From Paractinoplanes pyxinae (GTDB lineage Bacteria; Actinomycetota; Actinomycetes; Mycobacteriales; Micromonosporaceae): a stretch of DNA of 64,000 nucleotides. The number at the start of each line of letters is the position of its first letter. The stretch's first letter is position 1. The position numbers and the translations under genes were made by a program. The stretch is from the NCBI RefSeq assembly GCF_026626335.1, contig NZ_JAPNTZ010000023.1:62001-126000 (forward strand). Reading direction: 5' to 3'. Positions 18,978 through 27,143 of this stretch are shown here, piece by piece. Under the pieces are notes generated by a model. That model did no database searches. It saw only the letters and a program-made list of their open reading frames with translations, and was not told the DNA's origin.

Positions 18978-19679
18978 ATGCAGATCGTCGAGGTGAGCGA
19001 CTTCGGTGTCCGCTCCGCGGTGCTGCGGCTGACGCGGGCGGGAACGCCACTGCGGTTCGAGTTCTATCCCATGGTTCACGTCGGTGAGCCGGCCTTCTAC
19101 GCCGCGGTCACCGAGCGGCTGCGCCGGTGCGACCTGGTCGTCGCGGAGGGGGTCGGCCGGGGCGGCAGCTGGGCGGCGGGCGCGTTGAGCTTGAGCTATC
19201 AGCTGCCTGCCCGATTCCGGCGGTCCGGCCTGGTCGAACAGGACATCCCGCTGGACTCCCTCGGCGTACCGGTCCGCTACCCCGACCTGACCGGCGAGCA
19301 GTTCTCGGCCGGCTGGCAGGCCGTGCCGTGGTGGCAGCGCGCCGTCGCCACCGTCGGGGCGCCGCTGGTCGGCCTCGAGCGGCTGGCGTTCGGGTCGCGC
19401 CGTGCGATGGCCGCGGCCATGGAGGTCAGCGACACCGACTGGCGCGAGGAGCTGGCCCGCGCCGAGTCGATGGACGAGCTGCTGTCGCTGATCGGCGAGC
19501 AGCGCGACCGCCTGCTGGTCAGCGAACTCGACGACATCCACACTCACCGAGCGCATGAACGCATAACCGTCGGCATCGTCTACGGCGCCAAGCACGTGCC
19601 GCCCGCCGTCCACGGCCTGCGCGCCCTGCACCGCTACGCCCCCCGCGGCGCCGAATGGCTGACCGTCATCAACTACTGA
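18978..19679 (+). CDS. TraB/GumN-like family protein
   Basis: A 233-residue cytoplasmic protein resembling the TraB/PrgY/Tiki (EreA-ChaN-like) fold. Visible conserved points are a histidine-glycine-glutamate start (MVHVGEPAFY), an acidic VVAEG, a central conserved Arg-rich helix (FGSRRAMAAAMEV), RDRLLVSELDDI, and a final VGIVYGAKHVPPAVHGL. Family members are putative metal-dependent peptidases or hydrolases of uncertain role. ATG at 18978 is preferred over 18954, since the strand pattern MQIVEVSDFGVRSAVLRL starts there. It is convergent with the AfsR-type gene and overlaps it by 11 bp. Confidence 0.65.
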   Translation: MQIVEVSDFGVRSAVLRLTRAGTPLRFEFYPMVHVGEPAFYAAVTERLRRCDLVVAEGVGRGGSWAAGALSLSYQLPARFRRSGLVEQDIPLDSLGVPVRYPDLTGEQFSAGWQAVPWWQRAVATVGAPLVGLERLAFGSRRAMAAAMEVSDTDWREELARAESMDELLSLIGEQRDRLLVSELDDIHTHRAHERITVGIVYGAKHVPPAVHGLRALHRYAPRGAEWLTVINY

Positions 19680-22371
19680 GCTTCGCGCGGACGTCGGCTG
19701 CGTCAGGATGGCCCAACTCTTCCAGGATTCGCAGGGCCCGGCGCCAGGCTTCGCGGGCCTCGGCCGGGTGGTCGAATTGCTGGTGTACGCCGGCCACGCT
19801 GCACAGGGTGTCGGCCTCCAGCCGGCGGTCGCCCAGGTCGTGGAAGATGTCGCGGGCGCGTTCGTAGCTCGCGATCGACCGGCGGTAGTCGCCCAGGTGG
19901 CGGTGGACCAGGCCCAGGCTGTCCCAGCCGGTGGCGCGGCCGTGGTGGTCGTCCGCCTCCTCGTAGAACTCCATCGCCCGTACGGAGTGGGACAGGGCCG
20001 ATTCGGGGTCGTTGCTTTCGACGTCCAGCATGGCGATGTTGTTGTGCGCGGCGGCCTGACCGAAGGCGTCGCCGGCGGCCCGGTACAGCACAAGCGCCTG
20101 GTCGGCGTGGGACAGCGAACCGCGCAGGTCGCCCTCGCTGTACGCCTGGACGCACAGGCTCAGGCAGATGTTGGCCTGGCCGGTGTGGTCGCCGAGCTCG
20201 CCGAACAGAGCCAGCGCGGCCTGCAGGTGGTGAACGGCATGCTTGTGATCCTGCAGCACGTCGTACGAGAAGCCGAGGCCGTGGTGGCTGTGCGCCTGCC
20301 CGGCCCGGTCGGCCGATCGGGCGGCCGCCGTGAGGGCGGTGTGCTGGATCGCCACCAGCTCGGGCCACTGGCCGCGCCGGTCCAGGAAGTCCCACAGCGT
20401 CCACGCCAGCTGCCAGGCGTGCGTGTCGTGGCCGTCGCCGGCGGCCAGCTCGATCGCCGCGAACAGCACGGGATGTTCGGCGGTGAACCACGCGGTCGCC
20501 TCACGGTGGCTCGTCAGGGATTCGGGCGTCACGGCTGGGCTGAGCGGTGTGAGGGCTATCGGGTGGCGCCGCGGATAGAGCAGGAGGGCGGCCCGGTGCG
20601 CGGTGTGCAGGTAGTGGTCGAGCAGGCGGGTGGTGGCGGCCTGCGAGTCCTCGTTCCGTGACAGCTCGGCCGCGTAGGCCCGCAGCAGGTCGTGAAGGTT
20701 GAATCGGCCGGGGGAGTGCTCGGTTATCAGGTGAGCGTCGGCCAGGCGGTTGAGCAAGTTCCGCGTACGCGTAAGGGAAAGCCCGACCAGGCTGGCCGCC
20801 GCTGGTGTGGTGACGTCCGGGCCGGGGTGACGACCCAGCAGCCGGAACAGGTCGGCCGTCTCGGCGTCCAGCGCCCGGTAGGACCACGAGAAGATGGCTC
20901 GGGCGCCGGCCAGGGCGTCGGGCACGCCACCGGCCTCGTTCAGTTCCTCGGCCAGGGCGGCCAGGGGGAGCGCCGGCCGGGTGGCGGCGCGGGCGGCCGC
21001 GACCACGATGGCCAGGGGCAGGCGGGCGCACGCGGCGATGATGCCGTCGACCGCGATCGGCTCGGCGGCGACCCGCTTCTCGCCGAGCCGCCGGGCCAGC
21101 AGGCCGCGGGCCTCGGCCGGGCTCAGCAGGTCGAGCTGCACCGGGTGCGCGCCCTCGGCGGCGACCAGGCCGGTCAGCTGGTTGCGGCTCGTCACGAGTA
21201 CGAGGCATCCGGCCGTACCGGGAAGCAGTGAACGCACCTGGGCGGCGTCGCGCGCGTTGTCGAGCACGACCAGCACTCGCTTACCGGCCAGCAGGCTGCG
21301 GTAGAGGGCCGTCTGGGCGTCCAGCCCGGCGGGCAGCTGCTGCGGCGGCACCTGCAACGCGTACAGGAAACCTCGAACGGCATCGGCGGGCGTCACGACC
21401 GCGCCGTCCGGCCCGAAGCCGCGCAGATTCATGTACAGCTGGCCGTCGGGGAAACACGCGGCGACGCGATGGGCCCAGTGGACGGCGAGCGCGGTCTTGC
21501 CCACGCCGGCCGTGCCCGACAGCGCCGAGACGATCACCGCGGTCGGCTGATCGTCGGCGGTAGCCAGCGTCTCGTCCAGCTGGGCCAGCTCATCGGAACG
21601 GCCGGTGAAGCCGCGTACGTCGAGGGGCAGCTGCGCGGGTGCCTTCGTACCGGGGACCGGAACTTCCTGACGCAGGATCGCCTGATGCAGCTCCTGCAGC
21701 TGCGGTCCGGGGTCGATGCCGAGCTCGTCGACCAGCCGCTGCCGCCAGGAAAGATAGAACTGGGCGGCTTCCGCGCTGCGGCCGGCGGCGTGCAGAGCGC
21801 GCATCAGCAGGGCGGCGATCGACTCGGCGAAGGGCTCCTCGCCGGACAGACCGGTGAGCACGGGGATCACCGGCTCGAAGACACCGTCTTCCAGCTGCGC
21901 TCGCGCCCAGCTCTCGGTCGCCTCCAGGTATTCAGGCCGCCAACTTCGGCGGCACTGCGTCGCCCACTCGCCGGTCAGACCGGTCAGCGGCTCGCCCCGC
22001 CAAAGTTCGCGGGCCCGGCCGAGCAACGCGACACGGTCGGCCGGCAATCGGCGGGCCTGCTCGGTGAGGCTCCGGAAGGAGTGCCGGTCGGTCGCCGCCT
22101 CGAGGAGGTAGCCGCCCGACCGCCGGCTCAGTGTGGCGCCGTCGCCGATCTGCTCGAGCAGGCGCCGGATCCGGGTGATGTGCACGTGCAGCGCGCGGCG
22201 GGCGCCGTTCGGAGCCTCGTCCCACACCCGGTCGATCAACGTCTCGGCGGTCAGCGGCCGGCCCGCGTCGGCCGCCAGCGCGGCCAGCACGTGGCGCTGC
22301 TGACGCGGCCCGGCGTCCCACACGCGGCCCGCCGCGTGCACCTCGACCGGACCGAGAAGTCGTACCTCCAT
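19669..22371 (-). CDS. AfsR/SARP-type transcriptional regulator (BTAD, NB-ARC, TPR)
   Basis: A 900-residue regulator. Order: OmpR-like winged helix (about 1-90, MEVRLLGPVEV...ALHVHITRIRRLLEQ), bacterial transcriptional activation domain (about 95-240), NB-ARC ATPase with the P-loop GTAGVGKT near residue 290, then C-terminal tetratricopeptide repeats. Such proteins activate secondary metabolism or secreted-protein genes in actinomycetes. ATG at 22371 is chosen because the winged helix begins there. The divergent neighbour encodes a small secreted protein, a possible target. Ligand and regulon cannot be deduced. Confidence 0.92.
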   Translation of the reverse strand: MEVRLLGPVEVHAAGRVWDAGPRQQRHVLAALAADAGRPLTAETLIDRVWDEAPNGARRALHVHITRIRRLLEQIGDGATLSRRSGGYLLEAATDRHSFRSLTEQARRLPADRVALLGRARELWRGEPLTGLTGEWATQCRRSWRPEYLEATESWARAQLEDGVFEPVIPVLTGLSGEEPFAESIAALLMRALHAAGRSAEAAQFYLSWRQRLVDELGIDPGPQLQELHQAILRQEVPVPGTKAPAQLPLDVRGFTGRSDELAQLDETLATADDQPTAVIVSALSGTAGVGKTALAVHWAHRVAACFPDGQLYMNLRGFGPDGAVVTPADAVRGFLYALQVPPQQLPAGLDAQTALYRSLLAGKRVLVVLDNARDAAQVRSLLPGTAGCLVLVTSRNQLTGLVAAEGAHPVQLDLLSPAEARGLLARRLGEKRVAAEPIAVDGIIAACARLPLAIVVAAARAATRPALPLAALAEELNEAGGVPDALAGARAIFSWSYRALDAETADLFRLLGRHPGPDVTTPAAASLVGLSLTRTRNLLNRLADAHLITEHSPGRFNLHDLLRAYAAELSRNEDSQAATTRLLDHYLHTAHRAALLLYPRRHPIALTPLSPAVTPESLTSHREATAWFTAEHPVLFAAIELAAGDGHDTHAWQLAWTLWDFLDRRGQWPELVAIQHTALTAAARSADRAGQAHSHHGLGFSYDVLQDHKHAVHHLQAALALFGELGDHTGQANICLSLCVQAYSEGDLRGSLSHADQALVLYRAAGDAFGQAAAHNNIAMLDVESNDPESALSHSVRAMEFYEEADDHHGRATGWDSLGLVHRHLGDYRRSIASYERARDIFHDLGDRRLEADTLCSVAGVHQQFDHPAEAREAWRRALRILEELGHPDAADVRAKLSS

Positions 22372-22461
22372 CGCGGCCCCACGATATTCGAGTGTGTCGA
22401 TGCCCTTGTGGGCAGGCCGACAACATTCCATTAACAAATCGGCTCATGTCCACCCCGCACA

Positions 22462-22491
22462 CTTCCTCAGCGCACGCTTCCTCAGCGCACG
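22462..22491. repeat. Two tandem 15-bp repeats in the regulator/secreted-protein promoter region
   Basis: CTTCCTCAGCGCACG occurs twice in direct succession (22462-22476 and 22477-22491), between the AfsR-type gene and the divergent secreted-protein gene. Directly repeated heptamer-type sites upstream of a promoter are a known binding pattern for SARP-family activators, but here the 15-bp period and lack of a visible -10 leave this a suggestion. Confidence 0.4.
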
Positions 22492-22519
22492 AGTCGTCAT
22501 TCACGGGAGGAAAATCGAC

Positions 22520-22939
22520 ATGAGCCTTCGCCGTAGTTTCTTCGCCGCTGCCGCGGTGGCGGGCCTGCTGAGCACGGCGGTCGCCGTCGCGGTCACGCCG
22601 TCGCCCGCCCAGGCCGCGGACAACTGCACGACCTCCGGCGCCCACACGATCGCGACCGTCTTCACCCGGTCCCGCGGCATCGAGTTGCGGGCCAACACCG
22701 TCTCGAACCGCAATCTGCAGTGCGCGTGGGGCCGGATCGTCAACGGCTCCCCGGGCGACCGGGTGTGGGTCGACCGCAGCTGGGACGGCGGCAACACCTG
22801 GGAGCAGCTGAGCATCAAGACCATCCAGACCGGGGGCAGCATCCCCACCGAGCCCTACAACGACGCCTACAAGCGGATGCGCGCCTGCGGCCACGCGGCG
22901 GGTTACCCGTCGGACGTCGTCTGCACCATCTGGTGGTAG
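22520..22939 (+). CDS. Small secreted protein
   Basis: A 139-residue protein with a clear Sec signal peptide (MSLRRSFFAAAAVAGLLSTA, cleavage near AQAA-DN) and an about 105-residue mature domain. The mature part holds four cysteines (DNCTTSG, NLQCAWG, MRACGHA, VVCTIWW) that could form two disulfides, and a WVDRSWDGGNTWEQL segment like secreted beta-proteins of Streptomyces. No enzymatic motif is seen. ATG at 22520 has GGGAGG 9 nt upstream. It is followed by a hairpin. Confidence 0.75.
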   Translation: MSLRRSFFAAAAVAGLLSTAVAVAVTPSPAQAADNCTTSGAHTIATVFTRSRGIELRANTVSNRNLQCAWGRIVNGSPGDRVWVDRSWDGGNTWEQLSIKTIQTGGSIPTEPYNDAYKRMRACGHAAGYPSDVVCTIWW

Positions 22940-22947
22940 CGGCACGG

Positions 22948-22969
22948 CAGCCGGCCGCACGGCCGGCTG
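22948..22969 (+). terminator. Hairpin after small secreted-protein gene
   Basis: A 9-bp perfect stem, CAGCCGGCC at 22948-22956 pairing with 22961-22969, with a 4-nt loop, begins 9 nt after the stop codon of the secreted-protein gene. Confidence 0.6.
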
Positions 22970-22978
22970 TCACCCACA

Positions 22979-23015
22979 GCCGAATCTGGCATAGATAACG
23001 ATCAGTGGATTCGGC
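22979..23015 (+). promoter_or_regulatory. Inverted repeat upstream of the P450 gene
   Basis: GCCGAATC (22979-22986) is repeated in inverse as GATTCGGC (23008-23015) across a 21-nt AT-richer spacer, ending 12 nt before the P450 start. A second overlapping inverted pair, TCTGGC/GCCAGA, is nested in it. It could be an operator or a leader hairpin; no regulator is assigned. Confidence 0.35.
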
Positions 23016-23027
23016 CAGACTCGGCCC

Positions 23028-24224
23028 ATGAGGGAATACGACCTGTTCGCCCCCGAGGCGCTGGCGGACCCCAACGCCTTCCTGCACAAGGTCCGGGCCG
23101 AGAGCCCGATCGCGCGGCTGCCGCAGCTCGACGCGTACCTGCTGACCCGGTACGCGGACGTCAACGCGGCACTGCGCGACAAACGCATGGACAGCGCGAA
23201 CATGCTGCGCGTGCTGGATCGCCTGACCCCGGCCGAGCGCGAGGAGCTGGCGCCGGTCACGCGGTTCGTCGCGATGTGGATGGGCCACACGGTGCCGGCC
23301 GACCACGTGCGGTTCCAGCAGCTTCTCAAGCGCTACTTCACGCCGGCGATGGTCGACCGGCTGCGGCCGCGGGTGCGCGAGTTCACCCACGAGCTGCTCG
23401 ACGCGGTCGCGCCGAAGGGCCACATGGACGTGGTCAGCGACCTGGCCTATCCGTTGCCCGCCAACGTGATCGCCGAGCTGCTCGGCATGCCGGTCAGCGA
23501 CCGCGAGCAGCTGCAGGCGTGGTCGCGCGACATCCTGCCCATCTTCGGCCACGGCGATCTGCAGTCGCTGCTGCACGCCCAGCGCAGCATGCTGGAGATG
23601 CACGACTACCTGCGCGTGATCGCGGCCGAGCGCCGCCGTGAGCCTCGAGAAGACGTATTGAGTACGTTCGTCGCGGCCGAAGCCGAGGGAATCCTCACCG
23701 AGGACGAGGCGGTGGCCAACTGTGTGCTGCTGCTGTTCGCCGGTCACGAGACCACGGCCAACCTGATCGCCAACGGGCTCGTGCTGCTGTTCGACAACCC
23801 GGACCAGATGGCGTTGCTCCGCGAGGACCCCGGCCGAATGCCTCTCGCCGTCGAGGAAATGCTGCGGTGCGACGGCCCGGCCGGAGTGATCGGCCGCGTC
23901 GCCACCAAGCCGGTCGAGCTCGCCGGGCACGAAGTGCCGGCCGGCAAGCACGTCTATCTGGCTCTCAACGCGGCCAACCGCGACCCGGACGTCTTTGGAG
24001 ACCCGGACCGCTTCGACGTCACCCGACAGGGCGCCCGGCACCTCAGCTTCGGCATGGGCACCTACTACTGCCTGGGCGCGGCACTCGCCCGCATGGAGAC
24101 GGACGAGTGCCTGCGCATCCTGCTCGACCGGTGCCCCGACCTGAAGCCCGCCTACAGCCGGCCGGACTGGCTGCCGGTACCGCCGATCGGGCACCGCCTC
24201 GTGACGTTGCCGGTCACATTCTGA
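23028..24224 (+). CDS. Cytochrome P450
   Basis: A 398-residue soluble class I P450 monooxygenase. The I-helix oxygen-activation motif is AGHETTAN (residues 238-245), the K-helix ExxR is EEMLR, and the heme loop FGMGTYYCLG has ligand Cys348. Length and layout match actinobacterial CYP105/107-like enzymes that hydroxylate small molecules or secondary metabolites. No ferredoxin, reductase or biosynthetic gene is adjacent, so the substrate is unknown. Its end overlaps the convergent TetR gene by 11 bp. Confidence 0.95.
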   Translation: MREYDLFAPEALADPNAFLHKVRAESPIARLPQLDAYLLTRYADVNAALRDKRMDSANMLRVLDRLTPAEREELAPVTRFVAMWMGHTVPADHVRFQQLLKRYFTPAMVDRLRPRVREFTHELLDAVAPKGHMDVVSDLAYPLPANVIAELLGMPVSDREQLQAWSRDILPIFGHGDLQSLLHAQRSMLEMHDYLRVIAAERRREPREDVLSTFVAAEAEGILTEDEAVANCVLLLFAGHETTANLIANGLVLLFDNPDQMALLREDPGRMPLAVEEMLRCDGPAGVIGRVATKPVELAGHEVPAGKHVYLALNAANRDPDVFGDPDRFDVTRQGARHLSFGMGTYYCLGAALARMETDECLRILLDRCPDLKPAYSRPDWLPVPPIGHRLVTLPVTF

Positions 24225-24774
24225 ACGTGCGGAGGCCGCGCAAAACGAAGTCGAGGCGGCGGCGGTAGTCGTCACGGGTCTGCTGGTCGCAGGCGCGCGC
24301 GATGACGCCTCGCTCCAGGATGAGGTAGACCAGGTCGTCGGGGGTGATGTCGGCCCGCACGACGCCGGCGGCCTGTGCCTCGTACAGCAGACGACTGCCG
24401 AACTGGCAGGCGCGCCAGAACAGCTCGGTCAGCGGCTCGGACTCGGGGAGCACCCGCATCAGGACGTCGTTGGCGGCCGGCTCGTCGTACTGCAGCAGCC
24501 ACGTGCGCAGCAGATACTCCTCGAAGCGGAGCAGCGGCGGGCCGTCCAGGGCGTCGACCGCCTCGATGATGCCGGCGATGCGCTCGGCCACCAGCTCCTC
24601 CACCACCGCGTTGATCAGGCCGGTGCGGCTGCCGAAGCGGTGGTAGATGGTGCCCTTGCTGACGCCGGCGGCCTTGGCCACCTCGTCGAGCGGGGTGGTC
24701 AGGCCGCCGGTGCGGAAGACGTCGAGGGCAGCCTGACGGATGCCCTCGACGTTGCGTCTCGCGTCGGCTCTCAT
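24214..24774 (-). CDS. TetR-family regulator of the peptide/DsbA operon
   Basis: A 186-residue repressor with an N-terminal helix-turn-helix (TPLDEVAKAAGVSKGTIYHRF) and a C-terminal ligand domain. It is the third gene of the minus-strand operon starting with the 48-residue peptide, 43 nt after the DsbA-like gene. It probably represses its own operon through the AAGTTA/TAACTT repeats at 25658-25691, the usual arrangement for TetR regulators. The ligand is unknown. Confidence 0.88.
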   Translation of the reverse strand: MRADARRNVEGIRQAALDVFRTGGLTTPLDEVAKAAGVSKGTIYHRFGSRTGLINAVVEELVAERIAGIIEAVDALDGPPLLRFEEYLLRTWLLQYDEPAANDVLMRVLPESEPLTELFWRACQFGSRLLYEAQAAGVVRADITPDDLVYLILERGVIARACDQQTRDDYRRRLDFVLRGLRTFRM

Positions 24775-24817
24775 GCGGTGTCAGCTCTCATGCGGCACCG
24801 GCTCGGGCGGCGTCGGC

Positions 24818-25504
24818 TCATGCCGGGGATGCTGCCCTGTCCTGCCAGGTGACGTCCAGCGCCTGGCGGAAGAGCTCGACCGGCTGGGCGCCGGAGACGG
24901 CCCGCTTGTTGTCGAAGACGAAGAACGGGACGCCGCTGATGCCGAGCTCGCGGGCCCGGGACAGGTCGGCCCTGATGTCCTGCTCGTAGGCCTTGGTCTC
25001 GAGCGCCTTCAGCGCCTCGGCGCGGTCGAGCCCGAGGTCGGCGGCGAGATCGGCCAGGACGCCGTGGTCGGCCAGGTTGAGGCCGTCGGTGAACTCGGCC
25101 CGGAACAACCGGTCGACCATGGCCGGCTCCTGATCGTGGGCCTTGGCCAGGTGAATCATGCGGTGGGCGTCGAGGGTGTTGATCATCATCGACTTCGGGA
25201 ACTGGTAGTCGAGCCCCGACTGGGCGCCCCGGGCCGACAGCTGGGCGTGCGAGGCCTCGATCTGGGCCTTGGGCATGCCGTACTGCTGGGCCAGATAGTC
25301 GTCGGCCAGCACGGCTTCGCCCACGGGGAAGCCGGGGTTGAGCTGGAAGCTGTGATAGCGCACCTGCACCGAGCTGCCGTGCGGGTGCTGCTCGATCGCC
25401 TCTTTGAGGATGGCGTTGCCCAGGTAGCAGAACGGGCAGACGACGTCGCTCCAGACGTCGATGAGGATCGGCTCGGCGGCGCGGCCGAAGACGCTGGCGC
25501 TCAT
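24818..25504 (-). CDS. DsbA/FrnE-family thiol-disulfide oxidoreductase
   Basis: A 228-residue thioredoxin-fold protein with a DsbA-type helical insertion. The active site is CPFC (Cys23 and Cys26 in SDVVCPFCYLGN), and the cis-proline loop is GISGVPFFVF. There is no signal peptide, so it acts in the cytoplasm like FrnE-type proteins, known from polyketide clusters and stress responses. ATG at 25504 overlaps the stop of the upstream 48-residue peptide gene (TGATG), giving tight coupling. This pairing suggests the peptide's two cysteines as a possible substrate, which is inference. Confidence 0.9.
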   Translation of the reverse strand: MSASVFGRAAEPILIDVWSDVVCPFCYLGNAILKEAIEQHPHGSSVQVRYHSFQLNPGFPVGEAVLADDYLAQQYGMPKAQIEASHAQLSARGAQSGLDYQFPKSMMINTLDAHRMIHLAKAHDQEPAMVDRLFRAEFTDGLNLADHGVLADLAADLGLDRAEALKALETKAYEQDIRADLSRARELGISGVPFFVFDNKRAVSGAQPVELFRQALDVTWQDRAASPA

Positions 25505-25650
25505 CAGTCGCACCACCCGTCGACGGCGCATACACCGGACTCGTCCAGCGGCTCCAGCATGATCAGCGGCGCGGGTGCGGGTTCGGCGGCGGGCGCGGCG
25601 GCCTCGGCCTCGACCTGCTGGTCGTCCTCGACGACATTACTTGACGGCAT
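25504..25650 (-). CDS. 48-residue peptide with C-terminal Cys pair, coupled to DsbA-like gene
   Basis: Short gene whose stop overlaps the DsbA-like start by one base. The product has an acidic, Ala/Pro-rich leader-like N-terminus (MPSSNVVEDDQQVEAEAAAP), a hydrophobic joint (PLIMLEPL) and a compact C-terminal core, DESGVCAVDGWCD, with a CX5C pair, like a ribosomally made peptide precursor. ATG at 25650 has AGGAG about 13 nt upstream, slightly far. It is not recognised as any named family; the core is loosely like the IDGxCG end of mycofactocin precursors, but no radical-SAM maturase is nearby. Alternatively it may be a leader peptide that only couples translation. Confidence 0.6.
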   Translation of the reverse strand: MPSSNVVEDDQQVEAEAAAPAAEPAPAPLIMLEPLDESGVCAVDGWCD

Positions 25651-25657
25651 GGTCAAG

Positions 25658-25691
25658 AAGTTACTCCTAACTTGACTACACCGACAAGTTA
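25658..25691 (-). promoter_or_regulatory. TetR-type operator at the peptide/DsbA/TetR operon
   Basis: Three half-sites occur: AAGTTA (25658-25663), TAACTTG (25668-25674) and CAAGTTA (25685-25691). They form one inverted repeat with a 4-nt spacer and a second with a 10-nt spacer. They lie directly upstream of the peptide start at 25650, where the TetR protein encoded in the same operon is expected to bind. Confidence 0.6.
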
Positions 25692-25811
25692 GTGAAAGTT
25701 CCGACGTTTCTCGGGACTGCGTCAGCCGGCACCGCGTGCTTGATCAAGGCGCGGAATCTTGACGACATAGATGGTCGCCTTTACGTTACGAGAGACCGAC
25801 CGATGTGTTTC

Positions 25812-25822
25812 CGAAACTTCCG
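25812..25822 (+). promoter_or_regulatory. CGAAACTTCCG element upstream of the xylan-side-chain operon
   Basis: CGAAACTTCCG differs at one base from the CGAAACTTTCG-type palindrome that I recall upstream of Streptomyces xylanase genes. It lies 59 nt before the first esterase gene of a GH115-containing operon, so a xylan-responsive role is plausible. The match is short and the family memory unverified. Confidence 0.35.
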
Positions 25823-25880
25823 GCCACCACGGGAGTTTCGATGCTTCCTGTCCCCGGTGCGGCCGAGAAGGAGCTCCCGC

Positions 25881-27143
25881 ATGCCCACCCGACGCGAATT
25901 ACTCGCTCTTACTTCCGGCGCGGCCGTCACCGCCGCGGCCGGGCTACCCGTTCCCGCCCAAGCCCATTCCGCCTCCCGGGGCAGCGGCTGGACCGCCACC
26001 TGGGCCGCGGCCCCCACGACCATCCCGCCCACCCCGCCGACCGTCCTCGCCAACCAGACCGTGCGGCAGATCGTCCACTGCAGCCTCGGCGGCGACGAGA
26101 TCCGCGTCCGGGTCACCAACGAGTTCGGCGCCGGGCCGCTGCGCATCGGCGCCGTCCGGGTGGCCCTGCGGGCGGGCGACGGCGCGAGCACCGCCATCGT
26201 CCCCGGCTCGGATCGGCGGGTGACGTTCAGCAACCGGGCCGACGTGACCCTGCCGGCCGGCTCGCCGCTGGTCAGCGACCCCGTACGGCTTCGGGTGCCG
26301 CCCGGCGGCGACCTGGCCGTCAGCCTCTATCTGCCGGCCCGCACCCCGGTGACCACCCTGGCCGCGTTCGCCTTTCAGGACAACGTGATCGCCGACGGCG
26401 ACGTCACCGCCGCGCGTACCGTCACCCCGGTCTCGACCATCGGGCAGTACCTGTTCCTCTCGGGTGTGGCCGTCCGCAGCGATGCCGAAGCGATCGTCAC
26501 GCTCGGCGACTCGATCACCAACGGCGCCAACACGCAGAACAACCTCAACCACCGCTGGCCCGACCTGCTCGCGGCCCGCCTCCGCACGTTCGGGGTGGCC
26601 AACGTCGGCATCTCGGGCAACCGGCTGCTGCACGACCCGAACCCGGCGCCGGGCAGCGACGCCGAGGGCTTCGCCGCGTACTTCGGGCACAGCGGTTTGC
26701 GGCGCTTCGACCGCGACGTGGTCGCCCAGCCCGGCGCCGGCTATCTGATCGTGCTGCTCGGGGTCAACGACCTCGGGCACCCGGGCACGGTCGCGCCCGC
26801 CTCCGAGGTGGTCACGGCCGACGATCTGATCGGCGGGCACCGGCAGCTGATCGCCCGCGCGCACGCGGCCGGGCTGGTCGCGATCGGCGCCACGATTCTT
26901 CCGTTCAAGGGGGACACGTTGGGTTTCTACAGCGAGGCCAACGAGCGCAAACGCGACGTGCTCAACCGCTGGATCCGGTCCGGCGGCGAGTACGACGGGG
27001 TGATCGACTTCGACCGGGCCATGCGCGACCCGGCCGACCCGCTGCGGCTGAACCCGGCCTACGACAGCGGGGACGGGCTGCATCCCAATGACGCCGGCAT
27101 GGCCGCGATGGCCGCCGCCGTTCCGCTGAGGCTGTTCCGATGA
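25881..27143 (+). CDS. Secreted SGNH/GDSL esterase
   Basis: A 420-residue esterase with a twin-arginine-like leader (MPTRRELLALTSGAAVTAAA). An N-terminal beta domain (about 30-195) precedes the SGNH hydrolase fold. Block I is GDSITNG with nucleophile Ser211, the oxyanion Asn block is GVNDLG, and the catalytic Asp/His are in SGDGLHPND. ATG at 25881 has AAGGAG 7 nt upstream. Its stop overlaps the GH115 start (ATGA). Next to an alpha-glucuronidase, removal of acyl groups from xylan or pectin is the likely job; the exact ester is unknown. Confidence 0.88.
   Translation: MPTRRELLALTSGAAVTAAAGLPVPAQAHSASRGSGWTATWAAAPTTIPPTPPTVLANQTVRQIVHCSLGGDEIRVRVTNEFGAGPLRIGAVRVALRAGDGASTAIVPGSDRRVTFSNRADVTLPAGSPLVSDPVRLRVPPGGDLAVSLYLPARTPVTTLAAFAFQDNVIADGDVTAARTVTPVSTIGQYLFLSGVAVRSDAEAIVTLGDSITNGANTQNNLNHRWPDLLAARLRTFGVANVGISGNRLLHDPNPAPGSDAEGFAAYFGHSGLRRFDRDVVAQPGAGYLIVLLGVNDLGHPGTVAPASEVVTADDLIGGHRQLIARAHAAGLVAIGATILPFKGDTLGFYSEANERKRDVLNRWIRSGGEYDGVIDFDRAMRDPADPLRLNPAYDSGDGLHPNDAGMAAMAAAVPLRLFR

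Noticed and set aside
25504..25650. Mycofactocin precursor (MftA)
   Set aside because: The C-terminus lacks the Val-Tyr end and no MftB/MftC-type gene is adjacent; only a loose VDGxC resemblance exists.
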